Of a stretch of 64,000 nt of DNA, positions 47,652-56,758 are shown piece by piece (the stretch's first letter is position 1; each line of letters opens with the position of its first letter). This stretch comes from Woeseiaceae bacterium (GTDB taxonomy: Bacteria > Pseudomonadota > Gammaproteobacteria > Steroidobacterales > Woeseiaceae). The stretch spans positions 1 to 64,000 of the forward strand of contig JAHEFE010000001.1 in NCBI GenBank assembly GCA_024640365.1, given 5' to 3'. The position numbers were made by a program, and so were the translations under genes. The notes beneath the pieces were generated by a model. The model saw only the letters and a list, made by a program, of their open reading frames with translations, made no database searches and had not been told where the DNA came from.

Positions 47652-48638
47652 TTACGTCACCGTCCACGTGTTGGTGCGTCGCAATGCATCGGCGACTTTT
47701 CCGGTCCGGGTAAAGTGACTGCTATGCTCCGTGTAAAATGTCTTTTCATACGGTGCCGCGGCATTCTCGTAAATTACGCCCAGCGCGACCGGCAAATTCA
47801 GCTCGATGAGCATCTGTGCCAGGATCTTGTTGTGCGCATCGTGGCGCATGACGTTTTCCGGGTGTTTCTTGGCGTCAATAACGTCAAGTTGCAAAGTCTT
47901 CGTGTTCAAGGACAAGCCTTTTTCGTTGTCCGCGCCGAACAACATTGGTTCACCATGTTGCAGGCGTAATTGCGCATCGGCCGCCGTCGCTTTATCTGTG
48001 AAGGCACCGAATACGTTGTCGTTGTAGACAATACAATTTTGAAAGATTTCAACGAGTGACGTGCCGTCATGTTTTTGTGCCGCTTCCAGTACTGAGCCGA
48101 GGCCCTTCTTGTCAGTATCAATGGCGCGGGCGAAGAAATGTGCTCCGGCACCGAGGGCGAACGCTCCGGCGGACAATTGGGTATCCAGTGATCCTCTTGG
48201 ACTGGACGGGGTGCGCGTGCCTGGTCGCGAGGTCGGCGAATACTGGCCTTTCGTGAGACCGTAGATCTCGTTATTGAACAAAAGAATCTTGAGGCCAATA
48301 TTCCGCCGTAGCGTATGCAATAAATGATTGCCGCCTATGGACAAGCCATCACCATCGCCGGTCACGACCCAGACATCAAGAACCGGGTTTACCAATTTGA
48401 GCCCGGTAGCCACCGCCGGGGCTCTGCCATGAATCGTGTGAAAGCCATAGGTGTCGACGTAATACGGAAATCTTGAGGAACAACCAATACCGGAAATAAA
48501 GGCGGTGTTTTCCCGTTTGGCGCCGGCATCAGCAAGCGCCTTGGTAACAGTTTTCAAAATGGCATAGTCACCACAGCCCGGGCACCAGCGAATTTCCTGG
48601 GAGGTCGTAAAATCTTTTGCGGTGAGTTCTGTGCTCAT
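47652..48638 (-). CDS. korB: 2-oxoacid:ferredoxin oxidoreductase beta subunit
   Basis: 328 residues. Binds thiamine pyrophosphate: WCPGCGDYAILKTVTKAL and the GDGDGLSIGGNHLLHTLRRN motif, followed by LLFNNEIYGLTKGQYSPTS. The last four bases overlap korA start (ATGA). With korA it decarboxylates a 2-oxoacid, forming acyl-CoA and reduced ferredoxin. 2-Oxoglutarate is the likely substrate (family inference). Confidence 0.93.
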   Translation of the reverse strand: MSTELTAKDFTTSQEIRWCPGCGDYAILKTVTKALADAGAKRENTAFISGIGCSSRFPYYVDTYGFHTIHGRAPAVATGLKLVNPVLDVWVVTGDGDGLSIGGNHLLHTLRRNIGLKILLFNNEIYGLTKGQYSPTSRPGTRTPSSPRGSLDTQLSAGAFALGAGAHFFARAIDTDKKGLGSVLEAAQKHDGTSLVEIFQNCIVYNDNVFGAFTDKATAADAQLRLQHGEPMLFGADNEKGLSLNTKTLQLDVIDAKKHPENVMRHDAHNKILAQMLIELNLPVALGVIYENAAAPYEKTFYTEHSSHFTRTGKVADALRRTNTWTVT

Positions 48639-50506
48639 GCTTCACCCCCGGTTGAGCTTGTTACGTGCATATGTATCTGCTGTTCCACTTCGTTGATGGT
48701 CAGTGGCTGCCCGCTGACCTTGCAATACGTAATCGGATTGGCGCCGAGTTTGTCGCGCAGTAACGTTGATAGCTGACCCATATTCATTTCCGGAACCAGC
48801 ACTCGGTCGAAGCCTTGCAGCAGATCGGCCAGATTTGCCGGCATTGGATTGAGGTGGCGTAAATGACTGAAGCTGACAGCGAGACCCTCTTGTTGAGCAC
48901 GTCGCACGGCCTGGAAGATGGGTCCGTAGGTCGAACCCCAGCCTAGCACCAGCAGATCACCGGTAGTCTCGCCGAGCTCAATGGACTGCGGCGGAATAAA
49001 TTTCGCGACCGATGCAACTTTGGCGGCACGCATGTTGGTCATTAGCTGATGGTTCTGCGCGTCATAGGAAATATGTCCGCTCTTGATATCCTTTTCCAAT
49101 CCGCCCAGTCGGTGCATTAATCCCGGCATCCCTGGCGCGACCCATGGACGACCTAGCGTCTCGGGATTGCGTTCAAAGACCAGCGCCTGGCTTTCGCGCT
49201 CGGTATCGACAGTGGGCGCGGGATTACTGTCGATAACTTCTATCGTGTTCATGTCGGGCAGTAACCACGGTTCGGCAGCATTCGACAGGAAACCGTCCGT
49301 CAACAATATGACTGGCGTCATGTGACGGAGCGCGATACGCACCGCCTCGATGGCAACATAAAAACAGTCGCCCGGTGAGCGGGCGGCCAGTACGGGTACC
49401 GGCGTATCACCGTTGCGACCGTAAATTGCCTGGTACAAATCGGACTGCTCCGTTTTGGTTGGCAAACCCGTTGACGGGCCGCCGCGCTGTGAATTGACAA
49501 TTAACAGTGGCAGTTCGGCATTTACCGCAAGACCCATGGCTTCGGTTTTGAGCGCAATGCCGGGACCTGAGCTCGAGGTCACGCCGATCATGCCGCCGTA
49601 AGAGGCGCCGATTGCGGCACAAATCGCAGCAATCTCGTCTTCCGCCTGAAAAGTGCCAACACCCAGTTCGCCTAATTGCGCGAGGCGGTGCAGCAGAGGT
49701 GATGCCGGCGTAATTGGGTAAGAGCAGAACAAAATATTGCGATCAGCGAGTTCGCCCGCGGCCGCTATTCCCAGCGACAAAGCCTCAGCACCCGAGATGC
49801 CGCGATACTCGCCGGGGGCCAGGGCAGTGCGCTCAATATCGAACTGGGGAATAGCCGCCGAGAGTTCCGCGGTTTCACCGAAGGCATGACCGGAATGCAG
49901 TGCCGCGATATTGGCGTCACGAAACACGGGTTGATCCGCAAATTTGCGCTGAATCCAGTCGACGATGAGCTGCAAATCGCGGTCGAACATCCATAACAAC
50001 AGGCCCAGTGACCAGAAGTTCTTGCATCGGCCACCATCGGATTTGCTCAAACCGAAGTCTTTAATTGCTTCAAGATTAAGGCTGCTGATTTCGGTGGCTA
50101 CTAGTTGATAGCTATCCAGCTCGCCCGTTTCACGCGGATCGTTTGCATAGCCTGCCTTGACCAGATTGCGAGTCGTGAAGCTGTCGCTGTTCAATAAAAT
50201 AAGTCCGCCCGGTTCCAGCAGTGGCAGGCTGACCTTGAGGGCTGCTGGATTGAAAGCGACCAGAACCTGTGGCGCGTCGCCGGCAGTTGTAATCGGTCCG
50301 CCACCCAGATTCATCTGATAGGCAGACACACCAAAAGTGCTGCCGGCTGGTGCGCGAATCTCTGCAGGAAAGTCAGGAAAGGTCGAAAAATCATTGCCAT
50401 GCAATGCAGTGGAGGCCGCAAATTGCGAGCCCATCAGTTGCACGCCATCGCCTGAGTCGCCGGCCAGGCGAATGACGATGGAGTTCCTCTTATGTTCTTT
50501 TTTCAT
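48635..50506 (-). CDS. korA: 2-oxoacid:ferredoxin oxidoreductase fused gamma-alpha subunit
   Basis: About 623 residues from ATG 50506; the frame runs to 50533. N-terminal gamma domain: VIRLAGDSGDGVQLMGSQFA and DFPAEIRAPAGSTFGVS. Alpha domain: FCSYPITPASPLLHRLAQLG, then IGVTSSSGPGIALKTEAMGLA, a hallmark of 2-oxoglutarate:ferredoxin enzymes. In anaerobic benzoyl-CoA degraders this enzyme recycles ferredoxin for ring reduction. Here it lies downstream of boxBC, which makes a similar electron role likely (inference). Confidence 0.93.
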   Translation of the reverse strand: MKKEHKRNSIVIRLAGDSGDGVQLMGSQFAASTALHGNDFSTFPDFPAEIRAPAGSTFGVSAYQMNLGGGPITTAGDAPQVLVAFNPAALKVSLPLLEPGGLILLNSDSFTTRNLVKAGYANDPRETGELDSYQLVATEISSLNLEAIKDFGLSKSDGGRCKNFWSLGLLLWMFDRDLQLIVDWIQRKFADQPVFRDANIAALHSGHAFGETAELSAAIPQFDIERTALAPGEYRGISGAEALSLGIAAAGELADRNILFCSYPITPASPLLHRLAQLGELGVGTFQAEDEIAAICAAIGASYGGMIGVTSSSGPGIALKTEAMGLAVNAELPLLIVNSQRGGPSTGLPTKTEQSDLYQAIYGRNGDTPVPVLAARSPGDCFYVAIEAVRIALRHMTPVILLTDGFLSNAAEPWLLPDMNTIEVIDSNPAPTVDTERESQALVFERNPETLGRPWVAPGMPGLMHRLGGLEKDIKSGHISYDAQNHQLMTNMRAAKVASVAKFIPPQSIELGETTGDLLVLGWGSTYGPIFQAVRRAQQEGLAVSFSHLRHLNPMPANLADLLQGFDRVLVPEMNMGQLSTLLRDKLGANPITYCKVSGQPLTINEVEQQIHMHVTSSTGGEA

Positions 50507-50947
50507 AAACTCGCTTGGTGCTCTGCGACGCATTCGGTCTCAGTAGCCACTACCTTGAAATCAATTTCGCCTGCAGGCAGGAGATATAACACGATTGCTA
50601 TGCCATGAGTGATTGTCGGTGCAGGTTGACCGCCCGATGAGTAGACCAGCCAGTCCGTTCCATAATCTTCAACAACGCATCGTCATAGGGTGAAATGATC
50701 CTGTCTATTTCACCTTGGCGTTCGCATGCCATGCTCCGGTAATATCCGTCATCTAACTAAGTCCAACGAAAACCTGTGAGTCTCGATACTTGGTCGCATG
50801 ACACGGCCGAATTTTAACCCAGCGTGTTTGCGATTGCAGAGCCGACCGGCAGCAATGCCATCTCGGCATTGCTGCCCGGAAGTTGGGAGCCGTTTTAAAA
50901 CGGCCAGAAGCGGACTTTCGTTTGCTAGAGAGATCTACTCGGGTGAT
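50507..50947. other. Non-coding region between DUF2892 gene and korA, with two perfect inverted repeats
   Basis: 441 bases. GGCAGCAATGCC and its inverted copy form a 12-bp hairpin with a 5-base loop (50848-50876). GCCGTTTTAAAACGGC is a 16-base perfect palindrome (50889-50904). Neither hairpin has a U-run on the minus strand, so a classic terminator is not clear. The region probably holds the korA promoter. No credible small ORF is seen. Confidence 0.55.
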
Positions 50948-51139
50948 CTACTCCGGCTTCTTGCACGTGCTGAATCCGAGAAGCGCGTATGGCGGGCACC
51001 ACCCGATGATTCCAGTTGCCAATGGAATCAGCCCCAGCCAGCCCCAGGCTGACTGCGGCCCGATGAATACCAGGCTGATGATGGCAAGTCCGGCAATGAC
51101 GCGAACGCCGCGTTCGATATTGTGAATATTCTGTTTCAT
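50948..51139 (-). CDS. Small DUF2892-type inner-membrane protein
   Basis: 63 residues from ATG 51139, with GGGAGA 6 bases upstream. It has an N-terminal segment NIHNIERGVRVIAGLAIISL and a second hydrophobic helix, ending GWCPPYALLGFSTC. This matches the DUF2892/YgaP C-terminal-like family, often linked to sulfur transfer proteins. It lies between boxB and korA on the same strand. Confidence 0.85.
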   Translation of the reverse strand: MKQNIHNIERGVRVIAGLAIISLVFIGPQSAWGWLGLIPLATGIIGWCPPYALLGFSTCKKPE

Positions 51140-51227
51140 GGTGTCTCCCGGGATGACGATGTCACTGGGCATTCTATCCCATTCTCACCAATTGGCGGCT
51201 ATAAGCGAGAAAACAGATACTTCACTT

Positions 51228-52667
51228 TCAGGCGGCCACTTTCACGTACTCGAAGTCACCCGGCTGACCGTTGATGCCCGCGCGTGGTGCGGCGATCCAA
51301 TTGGCGTACTTGCCAGGCTCGGTTGTCTGTTGCATCAGCGACAGTATAAATTGTAAATCGCTGTCGTCAGGCAACCACTCAGTTTGCCGATCATTCCATT
51401 CGGTTTCGGAAATGAGTTCGCCCTGCGGATTGGCCTCAACACCTGCGAATTCGCCGACTGCCCGATGGAAAGCGCGGTGCGGCAGGGTCAGCGCGAAGTC
51501 AATTCCAGTAGTGGCAAACACATGATTCCAGCGCTTTAAAACATTTTCGCAGTCCGCGATATAGTCGTCGCAAAGACGCGCATTAATCGCGCTGAGTGCG
51601 GGCATGTCCTCAATTTGTACGCGTCCGTCGATGGGACGGGCGACCGGATAGGTGCTGCTTTCCAGACGATGATCATCATCAATCTTTAACTCGCGGAAGC
51701 GGCCCTTGAGTGAGGCGTTGAACGAGTTGGCTGCGTTCGTTGAAATTTCGGCACCGAACAAATCCAGGGTCACTGAATAATGGAAGTTTATTTTTTTCTG
51801 AATCGTCGGCAGATCAATACCGCCATGGCTGCGTACTTTCTGAATGTCATGCGGATCGCTAATGCCGTTTTCCTTCAGTATCTGGCAGGTGCGCTGAATC
51901 ACGCGCTCGACTCCGGTGCGGCCGACAAACATGTGGTGGCCTTCTTCGGTCAGCATAAATCGAGTCGTTCGCGCAAGCGGATCGAAGCCCGATTGCGCCA
52001 GAGATTCGAGCTGCATTTTGCCGTCACGATCAGTGAAGGTCGTGAACATAAAAAATGACAACCAGTCTGGTGTCGCTTCATTAAAAGCCCCAAGAATGCG
52101 CGGTTTGTCGGCGCTGCCCGAGGTGCGTTTCAACAAGTCTTCAGCTTCTTCGCGACCGTCGCGACCAAAATATTTCTGCAGCAGATAGACCATAGCCCAC
52201 AGGTGGCGTCCTTCCTCCACGTTGACCTGGAACAGGTTGCGCATGTCGTACAGTGACGGCGCGGTTTGCCCAAGGAAACGCTGTTGTTCGACGGAAGCCG
52301 GTTCCGTGTCACCCTGGATGACAATAAGGCGTCGCAGCATCGCGCGGTACTCACCCGGCACTTCCTGCCAGACGGGTTCGCCGAGGTGTTGGCCGAATCC
52401 GATGCGGCGATCTTCTTCTTGTGGCGAGAGCAATATTCCCCAGCGATATTCAGGCATCTTGACGAAGCCAAACTTGGCCCAGCCTTCCGAGTCGACGCCT
52501 ATCGCTGTCCGCAAATAGACTTCACTATCCTGGAAACCGACGGGGCCCATGGTTTTCCACCACTCCACGTACTTTGGATACCAGGCTTCCAGCGCGCGCT
52601 TCAGGCGCAGGTCAGACGACAGATCTACGTTGTTCGGTATTAATGATGAATAGTCGACTTGTGTCAT
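51228..52667 (-). CDS. boxB: Benzoyl-CoA 2,3-epoxidase subunit B
   Basis: Diiron oxygenase that epoxidises benzoyl-CoA. 479 residues, standard length. Iron ligands match BoxB with an offset of two from my recollection of the Azoarcus enzyme: E122, E152, H155, D213, E242 and H245, in EGRHLW and EEGHHMFVG. It is 2 bases downstream of boxC, so co-transcribed. The partner reductase BoxA is not in this window. Confidence 0.96.
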   Translation of the reverse strand: MTQVDYSSLIPNNVDLSSDLRLKRALEAWYPKYVEWWKTMGPVGFQDSEVYLRTAIGVDSEGWAKFGFVKMPEYRWGILLSPQEEDRRIGFGQHLGEPVWQEVPGEYRAMLRRLIVIQGDTEPASVEQQRFLGQTAPSLYDMRNLFQVNVEEGRHLWAMVYLLQKYFGRDGREEAEDLLKRTSGSADKPRILGAFNEATPDWLSFFMFTTFTDRDGKMQLESLAQSGFDPLARTTRFMLTEEGHHMFVGRTGVERVIQRTCQILKENGISDPHDIQKVRSHGGIDLPTIQKKINFHYSVTLDLFGAEISTNAANSFNASLKGRFRELKIDDDHRLESSTYPVARPIDGRVQIEDMPALSAINARLCDDYIADCENVLKRWNHVFATTGIDFALTLPHRAFHRAVGEFAGVEANPQGELISETEWNDRQTEWLPDDSDLQFILSLMQQTTEPGKYANWIAAPRAGINGQPGDFEYVKVAA

Positions 52668-52669
52668 GG

Positions 52670-54337
52670 CTATACTCTCCCGCGATTGTATTTGGCCCGT
52701 CGTCCGGTGCCGTAAAGCTTTAACGCGCCCTCGTCACCAACGGCGTTGGGGCGTTGAAAGATCCAGTTTTGCCAGGCAGTTAAGCGCCCGAAAATTTTTG
52801 TTTCCATTGTTTCCGGTCCCGCGAAACGCAGGTTCGCCTCCATGCCTGTCAAAGCGTCCGGCGAAAAGCTGGCGCGCTCTTCAAGCAACAGGCGAATTTC
52901 GTCTTCCCAGTCGATATCGTCTGGCGCATAGGTAACAAGGCCGGCATCCAGTGCATCCTGACCGCTTAATGGCTGGCCACAGGATTGCCGCGCATTTTCG
53001 AGTGCCGCGGCGTCGCCCAGGAAGCGCGTTTCGAGCCGGGTCAGGCCATTGGCCATACGCAGCATTCCAAAGCTCGCTGCACTGAGATTAATGACCGGGG
53101 CAGGGCGGTCGTCGCCTTCCATCTGACCGTCGAGTATGTAGGTGCGATCGGTTGCGAATAACAGGTCCGCGAGAAAACCAACAAAGCAGCTGCCCGGTTC
53201 TACAAAGGCAAACGTCGTGCGGGAGGTCACATCAAAGCGTTTCCAGGTACGGGCGAGGTAAAGCCGTATTTCCCGGACCAACCAGTTATCGGCCAAATCG
53301 TGTAATTGTTGATCGTAGGCGGCAACGCTATCGATGTCGCCCTCGGTCTTGATAACCAGGGTGCCGAGCGTTGCTTCGTTGAAACGCAAATGCAGCAGCG
53401 CATCATCGAGCGCGCGGGCGACCGCCAGGGGCCAATAGTCTGCGCCCTGCGCCAGTACCTCGGCGGCGCTCGCCGGTGGCGCGGAGTCTGATCCCTTAAT
53501 TAGCATCGTGACGGTGCGGCCGTCGCGGTCCATTTTGATGTCGAGACACGGGTAGCGGATTGAGGTGTCGTCGCATTCTTTTTGTAGTGGCTTTAGCCAA
53601 ATTCCGGAACCGCTCTGCGGCCGATCGGATTGTTCGGCCAGTTGCAATGCTTTTTCCCGCACGCGCTCGGCGAAACGAGTGCGCGGGACAGTTTCGTCAA
53701 CCAGTCGCCAGGCAACGGCGCGCTCACCCTTAACGCCTTCCTCGACCGTGCAAAATACGTCGGCCAGGTCACGCCTGACCTTGCGTTTGTCGACCACGCG
53801 GGTCAGTCCCCCGGTACCGGGTAGCACCGCCAGCAACGGGACCTCGGGGAGAGAGACGGCGGCATTGCCGTCATCAATCAGCAGCAGGTATTCAGTGGCG
53901 AGTGCCAGCTCGTAACCGCCACCAGCCGCCGTGCCATTGAGCGCGGCCATGTAAGTCTGGCCAGAGTTTTTACTGGCATCTTCCATCGCGTTGCGCGTCT
54001 CATTGGTGAACTTGCAGAAGTTCACTTTGTGTACATGCGACGATAGTCCCAGCATACGAATGTTGGCGCCGGCGCAGAACATGGTGTCGAGTCCGGAGGT
54101 TATGACCACCGCATGTATTTCAGGATGACCGAAACGCAGGCGCTGAATTGCATCGTAGAGCTCGACGTCGACGCCGATGTCGTAGGAATTCAATTTCAAT
54201 TCGTAACCGGGAACCTGGGGGGCACTCTCGGTGACTTTCATGATCAGGGTCGCAACGGCACCGTCCAGCTCGATCGCCCAGTGGCGATAATCTTCAATGC
54301 GGGTGCGAAATTCCATCACTGGGGATTGTGTTTTCAT
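52670..54337 (-). CDS. boxC: 2,3-epoxybenzoyl-CoA dihydrolase
   Basis: Opens 2,3-epoxybenzoyl-CoA hydrolytically, giving 3,4-dehydroadipyl-CoA semialdehyde and formate. About 555 residues. Two crotonase-like domains; the first has GLDTMFCAGANIRMLGLSSH and ALNGTAAGGGYELALATEY, typical of BoxC. The start is uncertain: ATG 54337 and ATG 54352 are both in frame and lack a clear ribosome site. It heads the minus-strand operon and is divergent from boxR. Confidence 0.95.
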   Translation of the reverse strand: MKTQSPVMEFRTRIEDYRHWAIELDGAVATLIMKVTESAPQVPGYELKLNSYDIGVDVELYDAIQRLRFGHPEIHAVVITSGLDTMFCAGANIRMLGLSSHVHKVNFCKFTNETRNAMEDASKNSGQTYMAALNGTAAGGGYELALATEYLLLIDDGNAAVSLPEVPLLAVLPGTGGLTRVVDKRKVRRDLADVFCTVEEGVKGERAVAWRLVDETVPRTRFAERVREKALQLAEQSDRPQSGSGIWLKPLQKECDDTSIRYPCLDIKMDRDGRTVTMLIKGSDSAPPASAAEVLAQGADYWPLAVARALDDALLHLRFNEATLGTLVIKTEGDIDSVAAYDQQLHDLADNWLVREIRLYLARTWKRFDVTSRTTFAFVEPGSCFVGFLADLLFATDRTYILDGQMEGDDRPAPVINLSAASFGMLRMANGLTRLETRFLGDAAALENARQSCGQPLSGQDALDAGLVTYAPDDIDWEDEIRLLLEERASFSPDALTGMEANLRFAGPETMETKIFGRLTAWQNWIFQRPNAVGDEGALKLYGTGRRAKYNRGRV

Positions 54338-54347
54338 GTCGGTTTTA

Positions 54348-54392
54348 TGCATAATAGTGCACTAATTCTGAGTAGTTGCCAAAAAACATGCA
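54348..54392. promoter_or_regulatory. Candidate BoxR operator, phased TGCA sites
   Basis: TGCA occurs at 54348-54351, 54358-54361 and 54389-54392. The first two are exactly 10 bases apart, one helical turn. TAGTGCACTA (54355-54364) is a perfect palindrome. TGCA-containing half sites are reported for the BzdR/BoxR family. The site lies between boxC and boxR, so it could control both. Confidence 0.5.
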
Positions 54393-54442
54393 TGATAATA
54401 AACATGCGTTGCTGGTGAGGCAAGTATGCGATCCCTGCAGTG

Positions 54443-55345
54443 ATGACAATACAAGGTAAGCCCGTGAACGCCAGCCATGCAACAACTGACGCCGATGCAC
54501 TACTCAAGATCCTCGGTGACAGGGTGCGTGCATTGCGAGCCCAGCATGGCATTAGCCGCGCGGTGCTGGCGGAGCGGTCGGGTGTTTCGCTGCGCTATTT
54601 GGCTCAACTTGAGCAGGGTCAAGGTAATATTTCAGTCGCACTGTTGGCGCGCGTTGCCGCAGTTCTGGGTACAGACCCTGGTGAGCTACTGGCTCCTGTG
54701 CGCAGTGCGAGTCCCGAACTCAGGCTAATTACCGAGCTGGCCGGGGAGCTTGCGCCCGATCAGCAAAAGGCGTGTTTGCAGATGTTGCGGGAATTGTTTG
54801 TCAGCCCGGTTGAGTCGCGGCATCGATTGGCCCTGATCGGATTGCGCGGAGCCGGAAAATCGACGTTGGGTCGAGCGCTGGCTACCGAAATCGGGGTGCC
54901 ATTTGTGCGGCTTGGCAAACTGATTGAGACGCTGGCTGGGATGAGCGCGTCGGAAATTTTTTCTCTGTCTGGGCAGTCGGGCTATCGCCGCCTCGAGCAA
55001 CGGGCGTTATTGCAGACGCTGCAAAATCATGAGCATTGCGTCATTGAAACTGGCGGCAGCATGGTCACCGACCCAGAATTATTGAAGACTTTGTTGGGGA
55101 GTTGTTTTGTGGTCTGGTTGCAGGCCAGGCCGGAGCAGCATATTGAGCGGCTTGTGGCGCAGGGCGATATTCGACCTATGCAGAACCGCGATGACGCCCT
55201 GGCGGACCTGCGCAAAATTCTCGCTGAGCGCGAATCCTGTTACGCCAGAGCGCACCTGAGTCTCGACACATCCAGCCTTACGGTTGACGAATGCCTGCGG
55301 GCGCTGGTACAAGCTGTGCCCGAAACGACGTATGGCACACAATAA
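54443..55345 (+). CDS. boxR: BoxR/BzdR-type transcriptional regulator
   Basis: About 300 residues. N-terminal HTH_3 domain (DRVRALRAQHGISRAVLAE, SGVSLRYLAQLEQG) fused to a shikimate-kinase-like domain with Walker A GLRGAGKSTLG. This is the hallmark of BzdR/BoxR, which sense benzoyl-CoA and repress benzoate genes. Starts at GTG 54440, ATG 54443 or GTG 54464 (AAGGTAAG upstream of the last) are possible. Its position divergent from boxC fits. Confidence 0.93.
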   Translation: MTIQGKPVNASHATTDADALLKILGDRVRALRAQHGISRAVLAERSGVSLRYLAQLEQGQGNISVALLARVAAVLGTDPGELLAPVRSASPELRLITELAGELAPDQQKACLQMLRELFVSPVESRHRLALIGLRGAGKSTLGRALATEIGVPFVRLGKLIETLAGMSASEIFSLSGQSGYRRLEQRALLQTLQNHEHCVIETGGSMVTDPELLKTLLGSCFVVWLQARPEQHIERLVAQGDIRPMQNRDDALADLRKILAERESCYARAHLSLDTSSLTVDECLRALVQAVPETTYGTQ

Positions 55346-55365
55346 ATAAGGAATACGGATATCCA

Positions 55366-55686
55366 ATGCCGAAGATAACTTACATTGAATTTAACGGGAC
55401 ATCGCACGAAGTAAACGTTGAAGTGGGCGCCTCCGTTATGGAGGGAGCAATTCATAACGATGTTCCCGGTATCGAGGCTGAATGTGGCGGATGCTGCAGT
55501 TGCGCTACCTGCCATGTCTACGTTGATACAAAATGGATTAACACAACGGGCGAGGCTGATCCGCTGGAGCGGGATATGCTCGAGTCAGTGATGGACTTGC
55601 GAGAGGGTAGTCGCCTGAGTTGTCAGATTACTGTGAGTGATGAGCTGGATGGCCTGGTGGTCAGTCTGCCGGAGCTACAGATCTAG
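55366..55686 (+). CDS. 2Fe-2S adrenodoxin-type ferredoxin
   Basis: 106 residues. Cluster ligands C40, C46, C49 and C86 follow the CX5CX2C...C pattern, with an extra C43/C44 nearby. Such ferredoxins serve cytochrome P450s, oxygenases or Fe-S assembly. It lies 20 bases after boxR on the same strand. A role as electron donor to BoxB or another oxygenase is possible. Confidence 0.9.
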   Translation: MPKITYIEFNGTSHEVNVEVGASVMEGAIHNDVPGIEAECGGCCSCATCHVYVDTKWINTTGEADPLERDMLESVMDLREGSRLSCQITVSDELDGLVVSLPELQI

Positions 55687-55782
55687 TCGATCACCGATTT
55701 GCTCTCTAATTCACGAACGGGCTTGATCGGAGCCATTACATCGCCTAATTTAGTACCAGAAATTTTACCAAGGACCCTTAGC

Positions 55783-56106
55783 ATGACCTTTGTCGTCACC
55801 GAAACCTGCATCAAATGTAAACTCACGGATTGTGTGGAAGTCTGCCCGGTGGACTGCTTTCACGAAGGACCTAATTTTCTGGTCATTGATCCCGAGGAGT
55901 GCATTGATTGCACCCTGTGCGAACCCGAGTGTCCGGTCGAGGCCATTTATTCAGAAGATGAGTTGCCTGCCGATCAGCAACAGTTTGTCGCGCTGAATGC
56001 GGAGCTATCCAAGGAATGGCCGGTGATTACCGAGATGAAAGATCCGCCAGCGGATGCCGATGAATGGCGTGACGTCAAAGATAAGTTGAAGTATCTCGAG
56101 CGCTAA
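55783..56106 (+). CDS. fdxA: 7Fe ferredoxin FdxA
   Basis: 107 residues. The Cys pattern [18 protein letters not shown] followed by [17 protein letters not shown] gives a 3Fe-4S and a 4Fe-4S site, matching FdxA. ATG 55783 is used with AAGGA upstream. It is the natural electron acceptor for KorAB-type enzymes. The last ATG-less stretch 55687-55782 is the intergenic leader. Confidence 0.95.
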   Translation: MTFVVTETCIKCKLTDCVEVCPVDCFHEGPNFLVIDPEECIDCTLCEPECPVEAIYSEDELPADQQQFVALNAELSKEWPVITEMKDPPADADEWRDVKDKLKYLER

Positions 56107-56118
56107 CAACGCTTGAAC

Positions 56119-56745
56119 TCAAGTCGCCGCAGGCTTTTCTCCGCGGCAACTCATCAATCCCCAGAGCGAGCTTATGCGGCGCTGAACTGAGTGCAGTTGT
56201 TCAAGGCCGGCCAGCGCGAGCAAGCCCTTTAGTTCTTGTTCGTACAACATCTTGCCATTTACCTTTCCGGACAAGACCAACCAGCGGTCCAGTGCGCGCA
56301 TCGACAAATAGTTCTTGCACCAGTCGGTGATGACAATAACACCACCGGGACGTACAACCCGCGATATTTCCAGAATCTCTTCCTGTTGTTGTTCGAGGTA
56401 GTGCAACACGCTGCTGGAGACAACCACGTCAAAGTAATTATCAGGGAACGGTAGTTGGCGGCAGTCTGCGTTAATTAATGTTATCGCGCTACCCAGTTTG
56501 TCGCGTGCAAGGTCCAGCATCGGCGCGCTAATGTCTATGCCGAATAGTTCAGCAACGGTGTGGCGCTGTCGGATTTCATGCAGCAAGCTGCCGGTGCCAC
56601 AGCCAATATCCAGGACACGGCCTTCAACTGCCGGCGGCAATTGTTCCAGTGTGAGCGCTAATGAGCCGTCTATGTAATCGGACCAGCGCTTGTCATAGTT
56701 CGGCGCGAGCTGCTGATATTCTTCCAACAATTGCCGACGTTCCTG
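56119..56745 (-). CDS. Class I SAM-dependent methyltransferase
   Basis: 208 residues from ATG 56745, 14 bases downstream of the haloalkane dehalogenase stop. A Rossmann SAM motif VLDIGCGTGSLLHEI, acid D in ELFGIDISAPMLD, and motif LPFPDNYFDVVVSSSVLHYL identify a methyltransferase (UbiE/COQ5-like). Substrate unknown. The frame continues upstream but overlaps the neighbour. It is convergent with fdxA. Confidence 0.85.
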   Translation of the reverse strand, partial: QERRQLLEEYQQLAPNYDKRWSDYIDGSLALTLEQLPPAVEGRVLDIGCGTGSLLHEIRQRHTVAELFGIDISAPMLDLARDKLGSAITLINADCRQLPFPDNYFDVVVSSSVLHYLEQQQEEILEISRVVRPGGVIVITDWCKNYLSMRALDRWLVLSGKVNGKMLYEQELKGLLALAGLEQLHSVQRRISSLWGLMSCRGEKPAAT

Positions 56746-56758
56746 CATGGCTGATTGC

